Shown here: piece after piece, positions 1 to 6,900 of the stretch
Layout: every line of letters starts with the position of its first letter
Numbering within the stretch: position 1 is the stretch's first letter
NCBI GenBank assembly: GCA_947377425.1
Contig: CANCFZ010000102.1
Coordinates: 1-8,549, forward strand
Reading direction: 5' to 3'
Length of the DNA stretch: 8,549 bases
DNA from: Flavobacteriaceae bacterium
Lineage (GTDB): Bacteria > Bacteroidota > Bacteroidia > Flavobacteriales > Flavobacteriaceae
Position numbers and translations under genes: made by a program
Notes under the pieces: generated by a model
Seen by the model: only the letters and a program-made list of their open reading frames with translations
What the model was told of the DNA's origin: nothing
Databases searched by the model: none

Positions 1-343
1 TATCAGTAAAGAAGTTTTCTAAATCAAGAATTGGATACCCTACAATTTGACCAGGACCATGATAAGTAATATCACCTCCTCTATTTATTTTATAGAATGT
101 TGCTCCTTTTGCCTCAAGCTGTTTTTCAGACAAAAGCAAATTTGAAATAGCACCACTTTTTCCCAAAGTATAAACATGAGGATGCTCTACAAAAAGAAAA
201 TAATTTGGAGTTTCAAGATTGGTTTCTTCTTTTCTATTTTGGATTTTAATATCAACAATTTCTTTAAACAATTCTTCTTGATAATCCCAAGTTGCTTTGT
301 AATCTTTGTTTCCTAAATCTTGAAGTTGGATTTTTTTATTCAT
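1..343 (-). CDS. lipB: Lipoyl(octanoyl) transferase LipB, N-terminal part (cut by the left window edge)
   Basis: LipB moves the octanoyl group from octanoyl-ACP to the lipoyl domains of pyruvate and 2-oxoglutarate dehydrogenases and the glycine cleavage H protein, in the cytoplasm; LipA then inserts sulfur. About 114 residues are visible from the ATG at 341-343 (minus strand). They show the family pattern: an early LGNKDY stretch, the EHPHVYTLGKSG segment (about residues 52-63), and the hallmark RGGDITYHGPGQIVGY near residues 87-102. The catalytic lysine and cysteine of the family (Lys142 and Cys176 in the M. tuberculosis enzyme) lie beyond the window, so completeness and activity cannot be judged. 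The start lies 2 bases after the stop of the upstream lipoprotein gene, so the two are almost surely co-transcribed. No Shine-Dalgarno sequence is seen. Confidence 0.96.
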   Translation of the reverse strand, partial: MNKKIQLQDLGNKDYKATWDYQEELFKEIVDIKIQNRKEETNLETPNYFLFVEHPHVYTLGKSGAISNLLLSEKQLEAKGATFYKINRGGDITYHGPGQIVGYPILDLENFFTD

Positions 344-345
344 TG

Positions 346-1152
346 TTATTGAAATTCGACTTCAAAACTCAATTTATCTGGATTTTCCATATAGTCTTTT
401 AGCGGATATTCTATAGTTATAGTTTTTCTATCTTCACTATAAAGCGCCTTTTCAACTGAGATTTTTTTGACAGCTTTTGGAAACTGATAGACAACTTTAA
501 AATTAGATTGTTCAAAAACCATGCTCATAGACTCTTTCAACTTCCCTCCCAAATCATCTTCCGAAACGGCATCCACTTTTATTTCTTCTTTTTTGGCTTC
601 TATTTTAGAAACCATTTTTTTAAATGTTTTTCCATCATAAAAGAATTTGGTAGATGAATTTTCCTTTGGCAACCCAGAATTTGCTCCCATCATATTAGCA
701 CCTGCTCCAGGAGTTAATGATTTCATTGATTGCAACGGCGACATTAAATCTTGTATGTCTTGAATTGATTTAAAATCGGTAAACATTGAATAATTCATAA
801 TTCCTTTATCTTCGTCCATCAACATGTGTAAACTAAAATTTTCCATCTTTTTCATTTTAGCTTGTTCTTCAGGAGATAATTTAGCAATACTATCTTTTTT
901 GCTTGCTAACAATTCTTTAAAGGTAAATGTGCTGTCTACAACCTTTCCTTTCTTAACCTCTTTTCCTTTATTAGCATCATCATTTGATTCTCCTTTAAAA
1001 GCGCTTCCCATCATTGACATCATTTTAGAACCATCAATTTCATAAGAAAATTTCCCAGAACCATTATCACTAATTATCATTTTTTCAGTTATTGAGCAAC
1101 TCGTAAAACTAAACACAAATAATAAAGCCGAAAGTAATTTTATAAATTTCAT
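346..1152 (-). CDS. Lipoprotein of unknown function, 268 residues
   Basis: I do not recognise a named family. The N-terminus is a lipoprotein signal peptide: Lys-containing start, hydrophobic core LLSALLFVFSF, and lipobox FTSC with the lipidated Cys at residue 19. The mature part begins with a beta-like stretch (ISDNGSGKFSYEIDGSKMM), followed by a Lys-rich charged region (about 62-105), a Met-rich middle (about 107-155, with a Gly/Ala/Asn-rich linker), and a C-terminal beta-rich section ending KLSFEVEFQ. The alternation of strands suggests a soluble periplasm-facing or surface domain. The methionines are scattered, so I do not claim metal binding. It is the first gene of a two-gene unit with lipB, 2 bases away; this need not mean shared function. 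The ATG start sits about 13 bases below the predicted transcription start. Confidence 0.85.
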   Translation of the reverse strand: MKFIKLLSALLFVFSFTSCSITEKMIISDNGSGKFSYEIDGSKMMSMMGSAFKGESNDDANKGKEVKKGKVVDSTFTFKELLASKKDSIAKLSPEEQAKMKKMENFSLHMLMDEDKGIMNYSMFTDFKSIQDIQDLMSPLQSMKSLTPGAGANMMGANSGLPKENSSTKFFYDGKTFKKMVSKIEAKKEEIKVDAVSEDDLGGKLKESMSMVFEQSNFKVVYQFPKAVKKISVEKALYSEDRKTITIEYPLKDYMENPDKLSFEVEFQ

Positions 1153-1169
1153 TTTGATATAAATTTCTA

Positions 1170-1177
1170 CAAATATA
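1170..1177 (-). promoter_or_regulatory. Bacteroidota-type -7 element for the lipoprotein-lipB operon
   Basis: TATATTTG on the minus strand matches TAnnTTTG fully and lies 17 bases upstream of the lipoprotein ATG. This predicts a transcription start near 1166 and a leader of about 13 bases. The nearest TTG (1203-1205) is 25 bases upstream, longer than usual, so the -33 element is uncertain. Confidence 0.55.
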
Positions 1178-1239
1178 AAAAAGTTATCTACATAGTCCTA
1201 CCCAAGAATGAAACCTTTTTTATTTCCAAAAACACTTGC

Positions 1240-1294
1240 TACATGTCCGCGACATACTCCCGAGATACTCCCGACATATCCCCGACATATCCCC
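1240..1294. repeat. GC-rich 11-bp direct tandem repeat, five copies
   Basis: Five contiguous 11-base units: TACATGTCCGC (1240-1250, degenerate), GACATACTCCC (1251-1261), GAGATACTCCC (1262-1272), GACATATCCCC (1273-1283) and GACATATCCCC (1284-1294, identical to the one before), then a broken start GATGC. The units are markedly richer in GC than the surrounding AT-rich DNA. The array lies between the divergent promoters, about 45 bases upstream of the lysS -33 element. The 11-base period is close to one helical turn. It could be a neutral minisatellite or a phased protein-binding array; sequence alone does not decide. Confidence 0.85.
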
Positions 1295-1339
1295 GATGCA
1301 CTGCGGTAAAAAACATCTCAATCTTAATTAATTTATCAA

Positions 1340-1370
1340 TTGCCATATTTTTAAATTATCATTATCTTTG
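1340..1370 (+). promoter_or_regulatory. Bacteroidota-type promoter of lysS
   Basis: TTG at 1340-1342 (-33 element) and TATCTTTG at 1363-1370 (-7 element, full match to TAnnTTTG) are separated by 20 bases. The predicted transcription start is near 1374, giving a leader of about 19 bases before the ATG at 1393. This position also shows that the in-frame open stretch upstream of 1393 is not translated. Confidence 0.75.
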
Positions 1371-1392
1371 TACACATAAAAATACAATATAT

Positions 1393-3084
1393 ATGCAACT
1401 TTCCGAACAAGAAATTATCAGAAGAGAAAAACTTGACTCACTTCGAAATCTAGGAATTAACCCTTATCCTGCAGACTTATTTCCTGTAAATACATCTTCA
1501 AAGCAGATTAAGGATAATTTTGAAGAAGGAAAGAAAGTTGTCGTTGCAGGAAGATTAATGAGTGTTCGCGATCAAGGAAAAGCATGTTTTGCCGAATTAC
1601 AAGATAGTGAAGGTAGAATTCAAATGTATTTCAATCGTGACGTAATTTGTCCTGATGAAGACAAAACAATGTACAATCAGGTTTTTAAAAAACTAACCGA
1701 CTTAGGCGATTTCATTGGGATTGAAGGAGAATTATTCACAACTCAAGTTGGTGCTAAATGTATTCGTGTTTCAGAATTTACTTTTTTAAGCAAAACATTA
1801 CGACCATTGCCATTACCAAAAATTGATGAAGACGGAAAAATTCATGATGCTTTTAATGATGCCGAATTGCGTTACAGAATGCGTTATGTAGATTTAGTGG
1901 TAAATCCAAATGTGAAAGAAGTTTTCATAAAAAGAACTAAACTTTTTACAGCAATGCGAAATTTCTTTAATGAAGCAGGTTATATGGAAGTGGAAACTCC
2001 AATTCTACAAGCTATTCCTGGTGGTGCTGCGGCAAGACCTTTTATTTCGCATCACAATGCTTTGGACATTCCTTTATATATGAGAATTGCTAACGAATTA
2101 TATCTAAAACGATTGATTGTTGGTGGTTTTGACGGTGTTTATGAATTTTCTAAAAACTTCAGAAACGAAGGAATGGACAGAACTCATAATCCTGAATTTA
2201 CCGCAATGGAAATTTATGTAGCCTACAAAGATTACAATTGGATGATGGAATTTGCTGAAAATTTATTAGACCATTGTTCTACTGCTGTAAATGGAAGTAG
2301 CGAAGTAACTTTTGGTGAACATAAAATAAACTTCAAAGCACCTTATGCTAGAGTTACAATGACGCAATCGATTATTGATTTTACTGGTTTTGACATTTCA
2401 GGAAAAAGTGAAACAGAATTATTTGAAGCAGCAAAATCAATGGGAATTGATGTTGACCAAACAATGGGTAAAGGAAAGCTGATTGATGAAATTTTTGGAG
2501 CAAAATGTGAAGGAAATTACATTCAGCCTACGTTTATAACTGATTATCCAAAAGAAATGTCGCCTTTATGCAAATCACACCGCGACAATCCAGATTTGAC
2601 AGAACGTTTTGAATTAATGGTTTGTGGAAAAGAAATTGCAAATGCTTATTCTGAACTAAATGACCCAATTGACCAAAGAGAACGTTTTGAGCACCAAATG
2701 AAATTATCCGAAAAAGGTGACGATGAAGCAAATGGTGTAATTGATGAAGATTTTCTTCGAGCACTAGAATACGGAATGCCTCCAACATCTGGAATGGGAA
2801 TTGGAATGGATAGATTGATAATGTTTTTAACCAATAATGCTTCTATTCAAGAAGTGCTGTTTTTTCCTCAAATGCGACCAGAGAAAAAACAATTGGAATT
2901 AACCGATGACGAAAAATGGATTATAGAACTCTTGAAAGCTAATGAAGGAATTTCGATAAGTAATTTAAAAGAAAAATCAGCATTAAGCGGCAAAAAATGG
3001 GATGCCGCAAGCAAAGGACTTAGCAAACACGGCTTAATGAAAGTGGTGGTTGATGGAGATAATAAAACTGTTGTTTTGATTTAA
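1393..3084 (+). CDS. lysS: Lysyl-tRNA synthetase, class II
   Basis: This cytoplasmic enzyme charges tRNA-Lys with lysine using ATP; 563 residues. The N-terminal OB-fold anticodon-binding domain (about 50-155) includes VVVAGRLMSVRDQGKACFAELQ. The catalytic core follows, with motif 1 near residues 175-205 (EAGYMEVETP, then PGGAAARPF at 209-217), motif 2 from Arg257 (RNEGMDRTHNPEFTAME) and motif 3 at about 467 (GMGIGMDRL). About 80 residues follow motif 3 and end in a small helical or winged-helix-like tail; this makes the protein longer than the roughly 500-residue proteobacterial enzyme, as is usual in Bacteroidota. I chose the ATG at 1393 because it begins a typical LysRS N-terminus (MQLSEQEIIRREKL) just below a good promoter. 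The frame stays open 50 codons further up, but that part encodes the tandem repeat and promoter. Confidence 0.97.
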   Translation: MQLSEQEIIRREKLDSLRNLGINPYPADLFPVNTSSKQIKDNFEEGKKVVVAGRLMSVRDQGKACFAELQDSEGRIQMYFNRDVICPDEDKTMYNQVFKKLTDLGDFIGIEGELFTTQVGAKCIRVSEFTFLSKTLRPLPLPKIDEDGKIHDAFNDAELRYRMRYVDLVVNPNVKEVFIKRTKLFTAMRNFFNEAGYMEVETPILQAIPGGAAARPFISHHNALDIPLYMRIANELYLKRLIVGGFDGVYEFSKNFRNEGMDRTHNPEFTAMEIYVAYKDYNWMMEFAENLLDHCSTAVNGSSEVTFGEHKINFKAPYARVTMTQSIIDFTGFDISGKSETELFEAAKSMGIDVDQTMGKGKLIDEIFGAKCEGNYIQPTFITDYPKEMSPLCKSHRDNPDLTERFELMVCGKEIANAYSELNDPIDQRERFEHQMKLSEKGDDEANGVIDEDFLRALEYGMPPTSGMGIGMDRLIMFLTNNASIQEVLFFPQMRPEKKQLELTDDEKWIIELLKANEGISISNLKEKSALSGKKWDAASKGLSKHGLMKVVVDGDNKTVVLI

Positions 3085-3091
3085 AAAACAA

Positions 3092-3871
3092 ATGCTTAAA
3101 AACATAAATACTCAAAAATGGAAAATGCGATTAATTTATTTAATCTGTTTTCTATTTTTTTTAGGCGGAAGTTGGGCTATAATTAATTCATATACCAAAG
3201 TTAATACCAATGTCGACGCAGATAAATTATTCAAAGACCGGTTGGTTTTAATTTGCTCTACTCTATTTTTTACTGGCTGTGGATTGTTTCTATATTTTTT
3301 AAATAAAGAAAATGCTAAAGAAAACAAATTCATTAGTAAAAACTTAAACCCAATAATCATCAGAGGAAGCTATTCCAAAAATCTATTGCTTTTTTTTAGC
3401 TGTTTATTTATAGTTATCATTTGCATTCCGCTTTTTCTATATCCTGAAAGCTTTGATTTTGGCAACAAATATGAAAAAATAGTTATTGGAATTGTAGGAT
3501 TTATTTTCTTCGGATTCGGATTAGCAATCTCCTTTTTGAAGTTATTTAACAACAACACTTCATTAGAAATTAACGACCGGGGATTTACAATAAATAGTGG
3601 TGTTTCAAAAAGCAAAACCTTCCTTTGGAAAGACATTGAAGCAATTAATGAAATCATATTAAAAAACAACAAATTCATCAACATAATACTATGCAATCCC
3701 GAAGAATATATTAGCAAACAAAAATACTGGATTGTAAGAAAATATTACACCGCAATTTATTCTACTTCCAAATCTTTAGTAAGCATAACAAGCAGTACTT
3801 TTGACATTGGACACAATCAACTTATAGAATTATTGAATTATAAATTAATCCAATTCAAAGAAAATAAATAA
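3092..3871 (+). CDS. STM3941-like membrane protein, 259 residues
   Basis: There are four predicted membrane helices: about 12-30 (RLIYLICFLFFLGGSWAI), 49-68, 93-115 and 127-150. A soluble C-terminal domain of about 105 residues follows. The pattern of the last helix (IGIVGFIFFGFGLAISFLKLF), then LEINDRGFTINSG, FLWKDIEAI and IILCNPEEYI resembles the STM3941 family of small membrane proteins with a PH-like C-terminal domain, whose role is unknown. Family members usually have one helix pair before that domain; here an extra N-terminal pair seems present. The gene starts 7 bases after lysS with no promoter between, so it is probably read through from lysS. An alternative start at 3125 (MRLIYLI) is possible. 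No clear terminator follows. Confidence 0.78.
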   Translation: MLKNINTQKWKMRLIYLICFLFFLGGSWAIINSYTKVNTNVDADKLFKDRLVLICSTLFFTGCGLFLYFLNKENAKENKFISKNLNPIIIRGSYSKNLLLFFSCLFIVIICIPLFLYPESFDFGNKYEKIVIGIVGFIFFGFGLAISFLKLFNNNTSLEINDRGFTINSGVSKSKTFLWKDIEAINEIILKNNKFINIILCNPEEYISKQKYWIVRKYYTAIYSTSKSLVSITSSTFDIGHNQLIELLNYKLIQFKENK

Positions 3872-3879
3872 ATATTTTA

Positions 3880-3908
3880 TTGACTTTTAAAAAAAATTAC
3901 TAAATTCG
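3880..3908 (+). promoter_or_regulatory. Promoter of the small secreted protein gene
   Basis: TTG at 3880-3882 and TAAATTCG at 3901-3908 (one mismatch to TAnnTTTG) are separated by 18 bases. The predicted start is near 3912, giving a leader of about 26 bases before the ATG at 3938. Confidence 0.55.
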
Positions 3909-3937
3909 CCTTTCAACATTTTAATAAAATAGTAATT

Positions 3938-4306
3938 ATGAAAAAAATCATTGCAATAGCAGCACTTTTTTTAGCTTTTAGTTTTAATTCAAACGCTCAA
4001 CAAGCTTCTAAATCTAAAAGTGTTAATACAGAAAATAAAGAAGAATTAACTCAGAAAAATATTGCAAAAGATGTTGCAGATATTGACAAAACTGTAAAAT
4101 TAGACGAGAGTTTAAAACATGATTTTACAACACTATTTAACATGCGTGAAGAAGCTTTAAATGATTCAAAAATAGAAGAAGACAGAAAAGCAATTTTTGA
4201 AAGATTTACAAAAAAATTATTAGGTGGTTTAACTCCTGATCAATTAGAATTACTAAAAAGAAACAAAGAATTATTTAGTAGATTAACTCAATATCCTACT
4301 AAATAA
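3938..4306 (+). CDS. Small secreted helical protein of unknown function, 122 residues
   Basis: The N-terminus is a clean Sec signal peptide: MKK, hydrophobic core IIAIAALFLAFSF, and a cleavage site after SNA at residue 20, leaving a mature protein starting QQASK. The mature part has a Lys/Asn-rich linker (about 22-45) and then an almost wholly alpha-helical, highly charged domain (about 45-118) with DFTTLFNMREEALND and the stretch LTPDQLELLKRNKELFSRL. LTPxQ plus helices resembles the style of small periplasmic Spy/CpxP-type proteins, but the matching motifs are too few to assign it. There is no cysteine. It has its own promoter and a strong terminator directly after it, so it is likely monocistronic. 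It may be a periplasmic protein abundant under some condition; that is inference. Confidence 0.82.
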   Translation: MKKIIAIAALFLAFSFNSNAQQASKSKSVNTENKEELTQKNIAKDVADIDKTVKLDESLKHDFTTLFNMREEALNDSKIEEDRKAIFERFTKKLLGGLTPDQLELLKRNKELFSRLTQYPTK

Positions 4307-4324
4307 TTAGTCCTAAATAAAATT

Positions 4325-4363
4325 AAAAAAGAGGTTGACATTTTAAATGTTAACCTCTTTTTT
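4325..4363. terminator. Bidirectional intrinsic terminator between convergent genes
   Basis: A long inverted repeat: AAAAAAGAGGTT (4325-4336) pairs with AACCTCTTTTTT (4352-4363), extended inward by a G-U pair and ACAT/ATGT, with a loop of about five bases. It has a T run on the plus strand and, by symmetry, on the minus strand, so it can end both the secreted-protein transcript and the convergent minus-strand operon. Confidence 0.92.
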
Positions 4364-5332
4364 TTATAAACTATAATTCAAATTTATACTAAATCGATAA
4401 TTTGATTTTACATTACCTCCTGTAAGATTTTGATTTATTGGCAACATAGCATTCAAACCCAAAGATAACTTATTTTTCCCAACTTCTAAACCAAATTTAC
4501 TAAATAAAATGTCACCTTTAGTCCCAATAACTTCCTGCTTCACTTGTTTATTTGATGCGTAGACTTCTCCTGCAATTCCTGCCTGAGGAACTAATTTAAT
4601 TTTATCTAAATCAAACAAATAAAACAAAGTACTCCCATAATTAAATTGGTTTCCAAATTGATATTGTTTTTGATTTTCAGTTTTAAATGTATAACTCAAA
4701 GCTGTATTTATTCCAAATTGTTTTCTTTTTACAACATATTCAGAAACCAAAAGATAATCCCAACTTCCTGTTCCTAACTGAAAACTCGGATTTAAAGTTC
4801 CATTATTAGCAACATTATATTTTCCTGTTGGAGCTTTTAATCCACCACCAAATTGCACTTTGTGTGAATAATTAGAAATACTATCCATTTTGGGCTGAAT
4901 CAAAGTATACATTCCCATAATAGTGAAATCTCCAATACCAGAAATACCCTCTTTTCCAGTTGCTAAATCTCTATTGTTATTGTGATAAGGTAGCAAAGCA
5001 GACATTTGAATTCGTTTTGTAACAGGAATTCTTGACCAAATTTGAACCGTATTAAAATTTTCATCAATCCACGGTGAATTATTAAAAACTCCTTCTTTGG
5101 TTGTATAACTTTGATAAACATATCTAACACCAATAAAATTACTATTCAGCATCGAACTAAAACCCATACTTCCACCATTGGCAGAGCATCCGCAGGCATC
5201 ACAATCGTCGTCTTCAATGGCTTCCGTATACAAATAATATTTTTGAAATGGATTTGGATATTGCAACGTATCTTTTACAGAAGCATTAGCAAATTGAAAG
5301 CTAACAAGTAGTAAAAAAATTATTTTTTTCAT
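4364..5332 (-). CDS. Outer-membrane beta-barrel protein with Cys-rich acidic N-terminus
   Basis: 322 residues with a signal peptide (MKKIIFLLLVSFQFANA, cleavage about residue 17). Near the mature N-terminus is EDDDCDACGCSANGG (C44, C47, C49 after a run of acidic residues), which looks like a soft-metal binding site on a flexible arm. The rest alternates amphipathic strands with turns and carries FGGGLKAPTGKYN (about 163-175), the pattern of the transporter-like outer-membrane family related to Phenol_MetA_deg (PF13557). It ends in aromatic-rich strands FSINLNYSL, as outer-membrane barrels do. It is the last gene of a three-gene run with the YHS and MbnP lipoproteins (gap 7 bases) and ends at the shared terminator. 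Inference: it binds or passes copper or another metal at the outer membrane. The family assignment is from motif memory only. Confidence 0.8.
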   Translation of the reverse strand: MKKIIFLLLVSFQFANASVKDTLQYPNPFQKYYLYTEAIEDDDCDACGCSANGGSMGFSSMLNSNFIGVRYVYQSYTTKEGVFNNSPWIDENFNTVQIWSRIPVTKRIQMSALLPYHNNNRDLATGKEGISGIGDFTIMGMYTLIQPKMDSISNYSHKVQFGGGLKAPTGKYNVANNGTLNPSFQLGTGSWDYLLVSEYVVKRKQFGINTALSYTFKTENQKQYQFGNQFNYGSTLFYLFDLDKIKLVPQAGIAGEVYASNKQVKQEVIGTKGDILFSKFGLEVGKNKLSLGLNAMLPINQNLTGGNVKSNYRFSINLNYSL

Positions 5333-5339
5333 TGTCAGT

Positions 5340-5621
5340 CTATTTTTTTTCCAAATATTTCTCTGGCGTTTTCAAAAATTCATCTTTGCACATTTTAGAG
5401 CAAAATCCATACAATTTCCCTTTATAAGTAACCGTATCACTAACACCATACTTCACAATATCCATCTGACAATAAAAATCTATTTTATTGTTGTATTTCA
5501 AGTTATTGAGAGCATTTGTTGGTTTTTCAAAACTTGTTTCTTTTACTTCTTTTTTTGATTCTTCCTTTTTACAACTTGATAGAACAAGAACTAAAAGCAG
5601 AATATAAACTATATTTTTCAT
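5340..5621 (-). CDS. YHS-domain lipoprotein, probable metal binder
   Basis: 93 residues. The signal peptide ends in lipobox LSSC with the lipidated Cys at 17; a Lys/Glu-rich linker (18-45) follows, then a single YHS-like domain (PF04945 type, about 46-93). Its visible motif is YCQMD (C51, M53), then YGFCSKMCKDEFLKTPEKYL with C74 and C78. YHS domains are small metal-associated modules often found in copper or heavy-metal transport proteins. Here the usual CGM start is CQM, and the Cys/Met set is complete. The ATG directly abuts the MbnP stop codon (0 bases between), and the outer-membrane protein gene follows after 7 bases, so the three are one operon. Likely location: lipid-anchored, facing the periplasm. 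A copper role is inferred from family and neighbours. Confidence 0.86.
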   Translation of the reverse strand: MKNIVYILLLVLVLSSCKKEESKKEVKETSFEKPTNALNNLKYNNKIDFYCQMDIVKYGVSDTVTYKGKLYGFCSKMCKDEFLKTPEKYLEKK

Positions 5622-6425
5622 TTAATTAGGATCATTATGAACGTGTTCTACCGAAAACATATTAGCTAAATTAGCCGAAATAAGATACAAATCAGAACCG
5701 CCCATAATCATTGCTCCCATTCCCATAGAGTTGTGATCTGTCAAATTAATTTTATTAGTTCCATCAATGATTTGAGACAAATCAGTACTCAAGTGAATTT
5801 GTGGAGTAATGTTAGTTCTAACTAAAGCGTTGTTTGGTAAATTCAATGAAACTTCTGCATAATTATAATCTGTTCCAGTTTTTCCAGTGTAAATCATAAA
5901 CGAAGTATCAGTTGTAATTGTTGCCGAAGTAAAAGCTCCTTCAAAAGCCAAAAACTTAAATCCAGAAGCCCAATTCGAAGCCATGCCAGCAGCTTGAGCA
6001 GTTGTCCAAAAATTAGAAATTTCGCTTTGCCCTAAATTATATTGCGCTTGATCTACACCTATTCCAAACTTAATTGATTTGTAATTAGCCGCAGGAATAT
6101 TTGTTAAATCTAAAAGTAAACTTGCTGGTGAAGCCTCGTCAACAATAAAATAACTTTGTGCTTTTGGGTAAGTGAATGTAGTTCCATCTTCTTTTGTTAA
6201 AACGATATTACTCACAATATACTTAATACTACTAATCTTTAAAACTTCATTTTGAGAGGTTGGAACTGTGGGGCTTCCTAAAACTAAAGCGTTATCAGCA
6301 AAACCATTCTCAAATTGCACTTTTAGTGCTCCTGTTCCGATAATAGCATCATCACTCTTACTACAAGACACAAGAGTTATTGCAACTGCAACTAATGCAA
6401 TTGACTTTTTTAAACTATTTTTCAT
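5622..6425 (-). CDS. MbnP-family copper-binding-type lipoprotein
   Basis: 267 residues with a lipoprotein signal peptide (lipobox LVSC, Cys21). The body shows the MbnP-like pattern: GALKVQFENGFADNALVLG (32-50), YIVSNIVLTKEDG (about 69-81), YFIVDEASPASLLLDL, IKFGIGVD (118-125), and the region around FW (W140), NW (W152) and GFKFLAFEG (155-163). MbnP/MopE-type proteins bind copper, and a MauG-like dihaem enzyme (MbnH) oxidises a tryptophan in MbnP to kynurenine. The C-terminus is rich in Met and His: HNSMGMGAMIMGG (H231, M234, M236, M239, M241) and EHVHND (H261, H263), fitting a soft-metal site. Where I would expect a histidine in the FMxHxG-like segment there is tyrosine (FMIYTG, Y179); this point rests on memory of the family. 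No MbnH gene is in the window. It is the first gene of a tight operon with the YHS lipoprotein and the barrel. Confidence 0.85.
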   Translation of the reverse strand: MKNSLKKSIALVAVAITLVSCSKSDDAIIGTGALKVQFENGFADNALVLGSPTVPTSQNEVLKISSIKYIVSNIVLTKEDGTTFTYPKAQSYFIVDEASPASLLLDLTNIPAANYKSIKFGIGVDQAQYNLGQSEISNFWTTAQAAGMASNWASGFKFLAFEGAFTSATITTDTSFMIYTGKTGTDYNYAEVSLNLPNNALVRTNITPQIHLSTDLSQIIDGTNKINLTDHNSMGMGAMIMGGSDLYLISANLANMFSVEHVHNDPN

Positions 6426-6461
6426 TTGTGTTTTTCTTAAATTTTAATTGAAATTATGGCG

Positions 6462-6469
6462 CAAATAAA
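6462..6469 (-). promoter_or_regulatory. Probable -7 element for the MbnP-YHS-barrel operon
   Basis: TTTATTTG on the minus strand has one mismatch to TAnnTTTG. It predicts a start near 6458 and a leader of about 33 bases. No convincing TTG is present at the usual distance, so an activator may be needed or transcription may come from the upstream gene. Confidence 0.4.
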
Positions 6470-6493
6470 CCATCATAAGTTTTGTAACTAATG

Positions 6494-6507
6494 AAAATGC
6501 GCATTTT
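6494..6507. promoter_or_regulatory. Perfect 14-bp palindrome upstream of the MbnP operon, possible operator
   Basis: AAAATGCGCATTTT is self-complementary with no loop, so it is a poor RNA hairpin but a good binding site for a dimeric regulator. It lies in the 96-base gap between the Cys-rich gene and the MbnP gene, centred near -42 relative to the predicted MbnP operon start. Which regulator might bind is unknown. Confidence 0.45.
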
Positions 6508-6521
6508 TAAAACGATAAAAT

Positions 6522-6896
6522 TTAAGCTACTGTTGGCGGATGAAAAACCGAACAACCATTCAAGTGAAAGTAAAAATTAGAATAGTTGTCACTAATTGAA
6601 GCTTTATTATAAAAATAAATTTGTCCAACAACTAAAGATTTGATGTCTTGAAAAAATAACACTTCAACTTCTTGTTTAGAATTGTCTTTTTTGTCAGATG
6701 AATTGGGCTTTTCACCTTCTGAAGCATTGGCTAATTCTTTTTTCAAATGACATTTTCCACAACATTTTAATTCAGGTTTATCTTTGTTTTCACAAAGAAC
6801 CGTTGAAATGTAATTATAGTTAACAACATAATCTATAACCGGAAATATCGGTTTTAGAATTATTGCTAGTATGACTATGACTACTATCTTTTTCAC
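6522..6896 (-). CDS. Small membrane-anchored Cys-rich protein, conserved Bacteroidota type, unknown function
   Basis: 124 residues from a GTG start. One N-terminal hydrophobic segment (about 2-22, KIVVIVILAIILKPIFPVIDY) serves as signal anchor. The exported part has ENKDKPELKCCGKCHLKKELA with C35, C45, C46, C49 and H50, then a hydrophilic Lys/Ser/Asp linker (56-80), a hydrophobic stretch, and a C-terminal GCSVFHPP. Small proteins with KPELxCxGKCxLxKxL and a terminal FHPP recur in Bacteroidota, to my recollection near metal-related genes; no named function is known to me. I chose GTG at 6894-6896 because a TAnnTTTG element lies at 6901-6908. The open frame reaches a TTG at 6911, but that part overlaps the -7 element. 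It lies 96 bases upstream of the MbnP gene on the same strand and may be co-transcribed with it. Confidence 0.75.
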   Translation of the reverse strand: MKKIVVIVILAIILKPIFPVIDYVVNYNYISTVLCENKDKPELKCCGKCHLKKELANASEGEKPNSSDKKDNSKQEVEVLFFQDIKSLVVGQIYFYNKASISDNYSNFYFHLNGCSVFHPPTVA

Positions 6897-6900
6897 TCTG

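Noticed and set aside
824..1045. Plus-strand open frame opposite the lipoprotein gene
   Set aside because: It is antisense to a gene with a clear signal peptide and promoter; no start context or family resemblance.
1240..1303. CRISPR-like repeats
   Set aside because: The units are only 11 bases and contiguous with no spacers; no cas genes are present.
1243..1392. 50-codon in-frame N-terminal extension of lysS
   Set aside because: It encodes the tandem repeat and the lysS promoter, ends before the predicted leader, and looks nothing like LysRS; ATG 1393 gives the normal N-terminus.
6744..6758. CGKCH in the small Cys-rich protein as a haem c site
   Set aside because: It formally fits CxxCH, but it lies in a conserved CCGKCHLKK stretch whose histidine I recall as not fixed in the family; no axial ligand region or cytochrome fold is visible.
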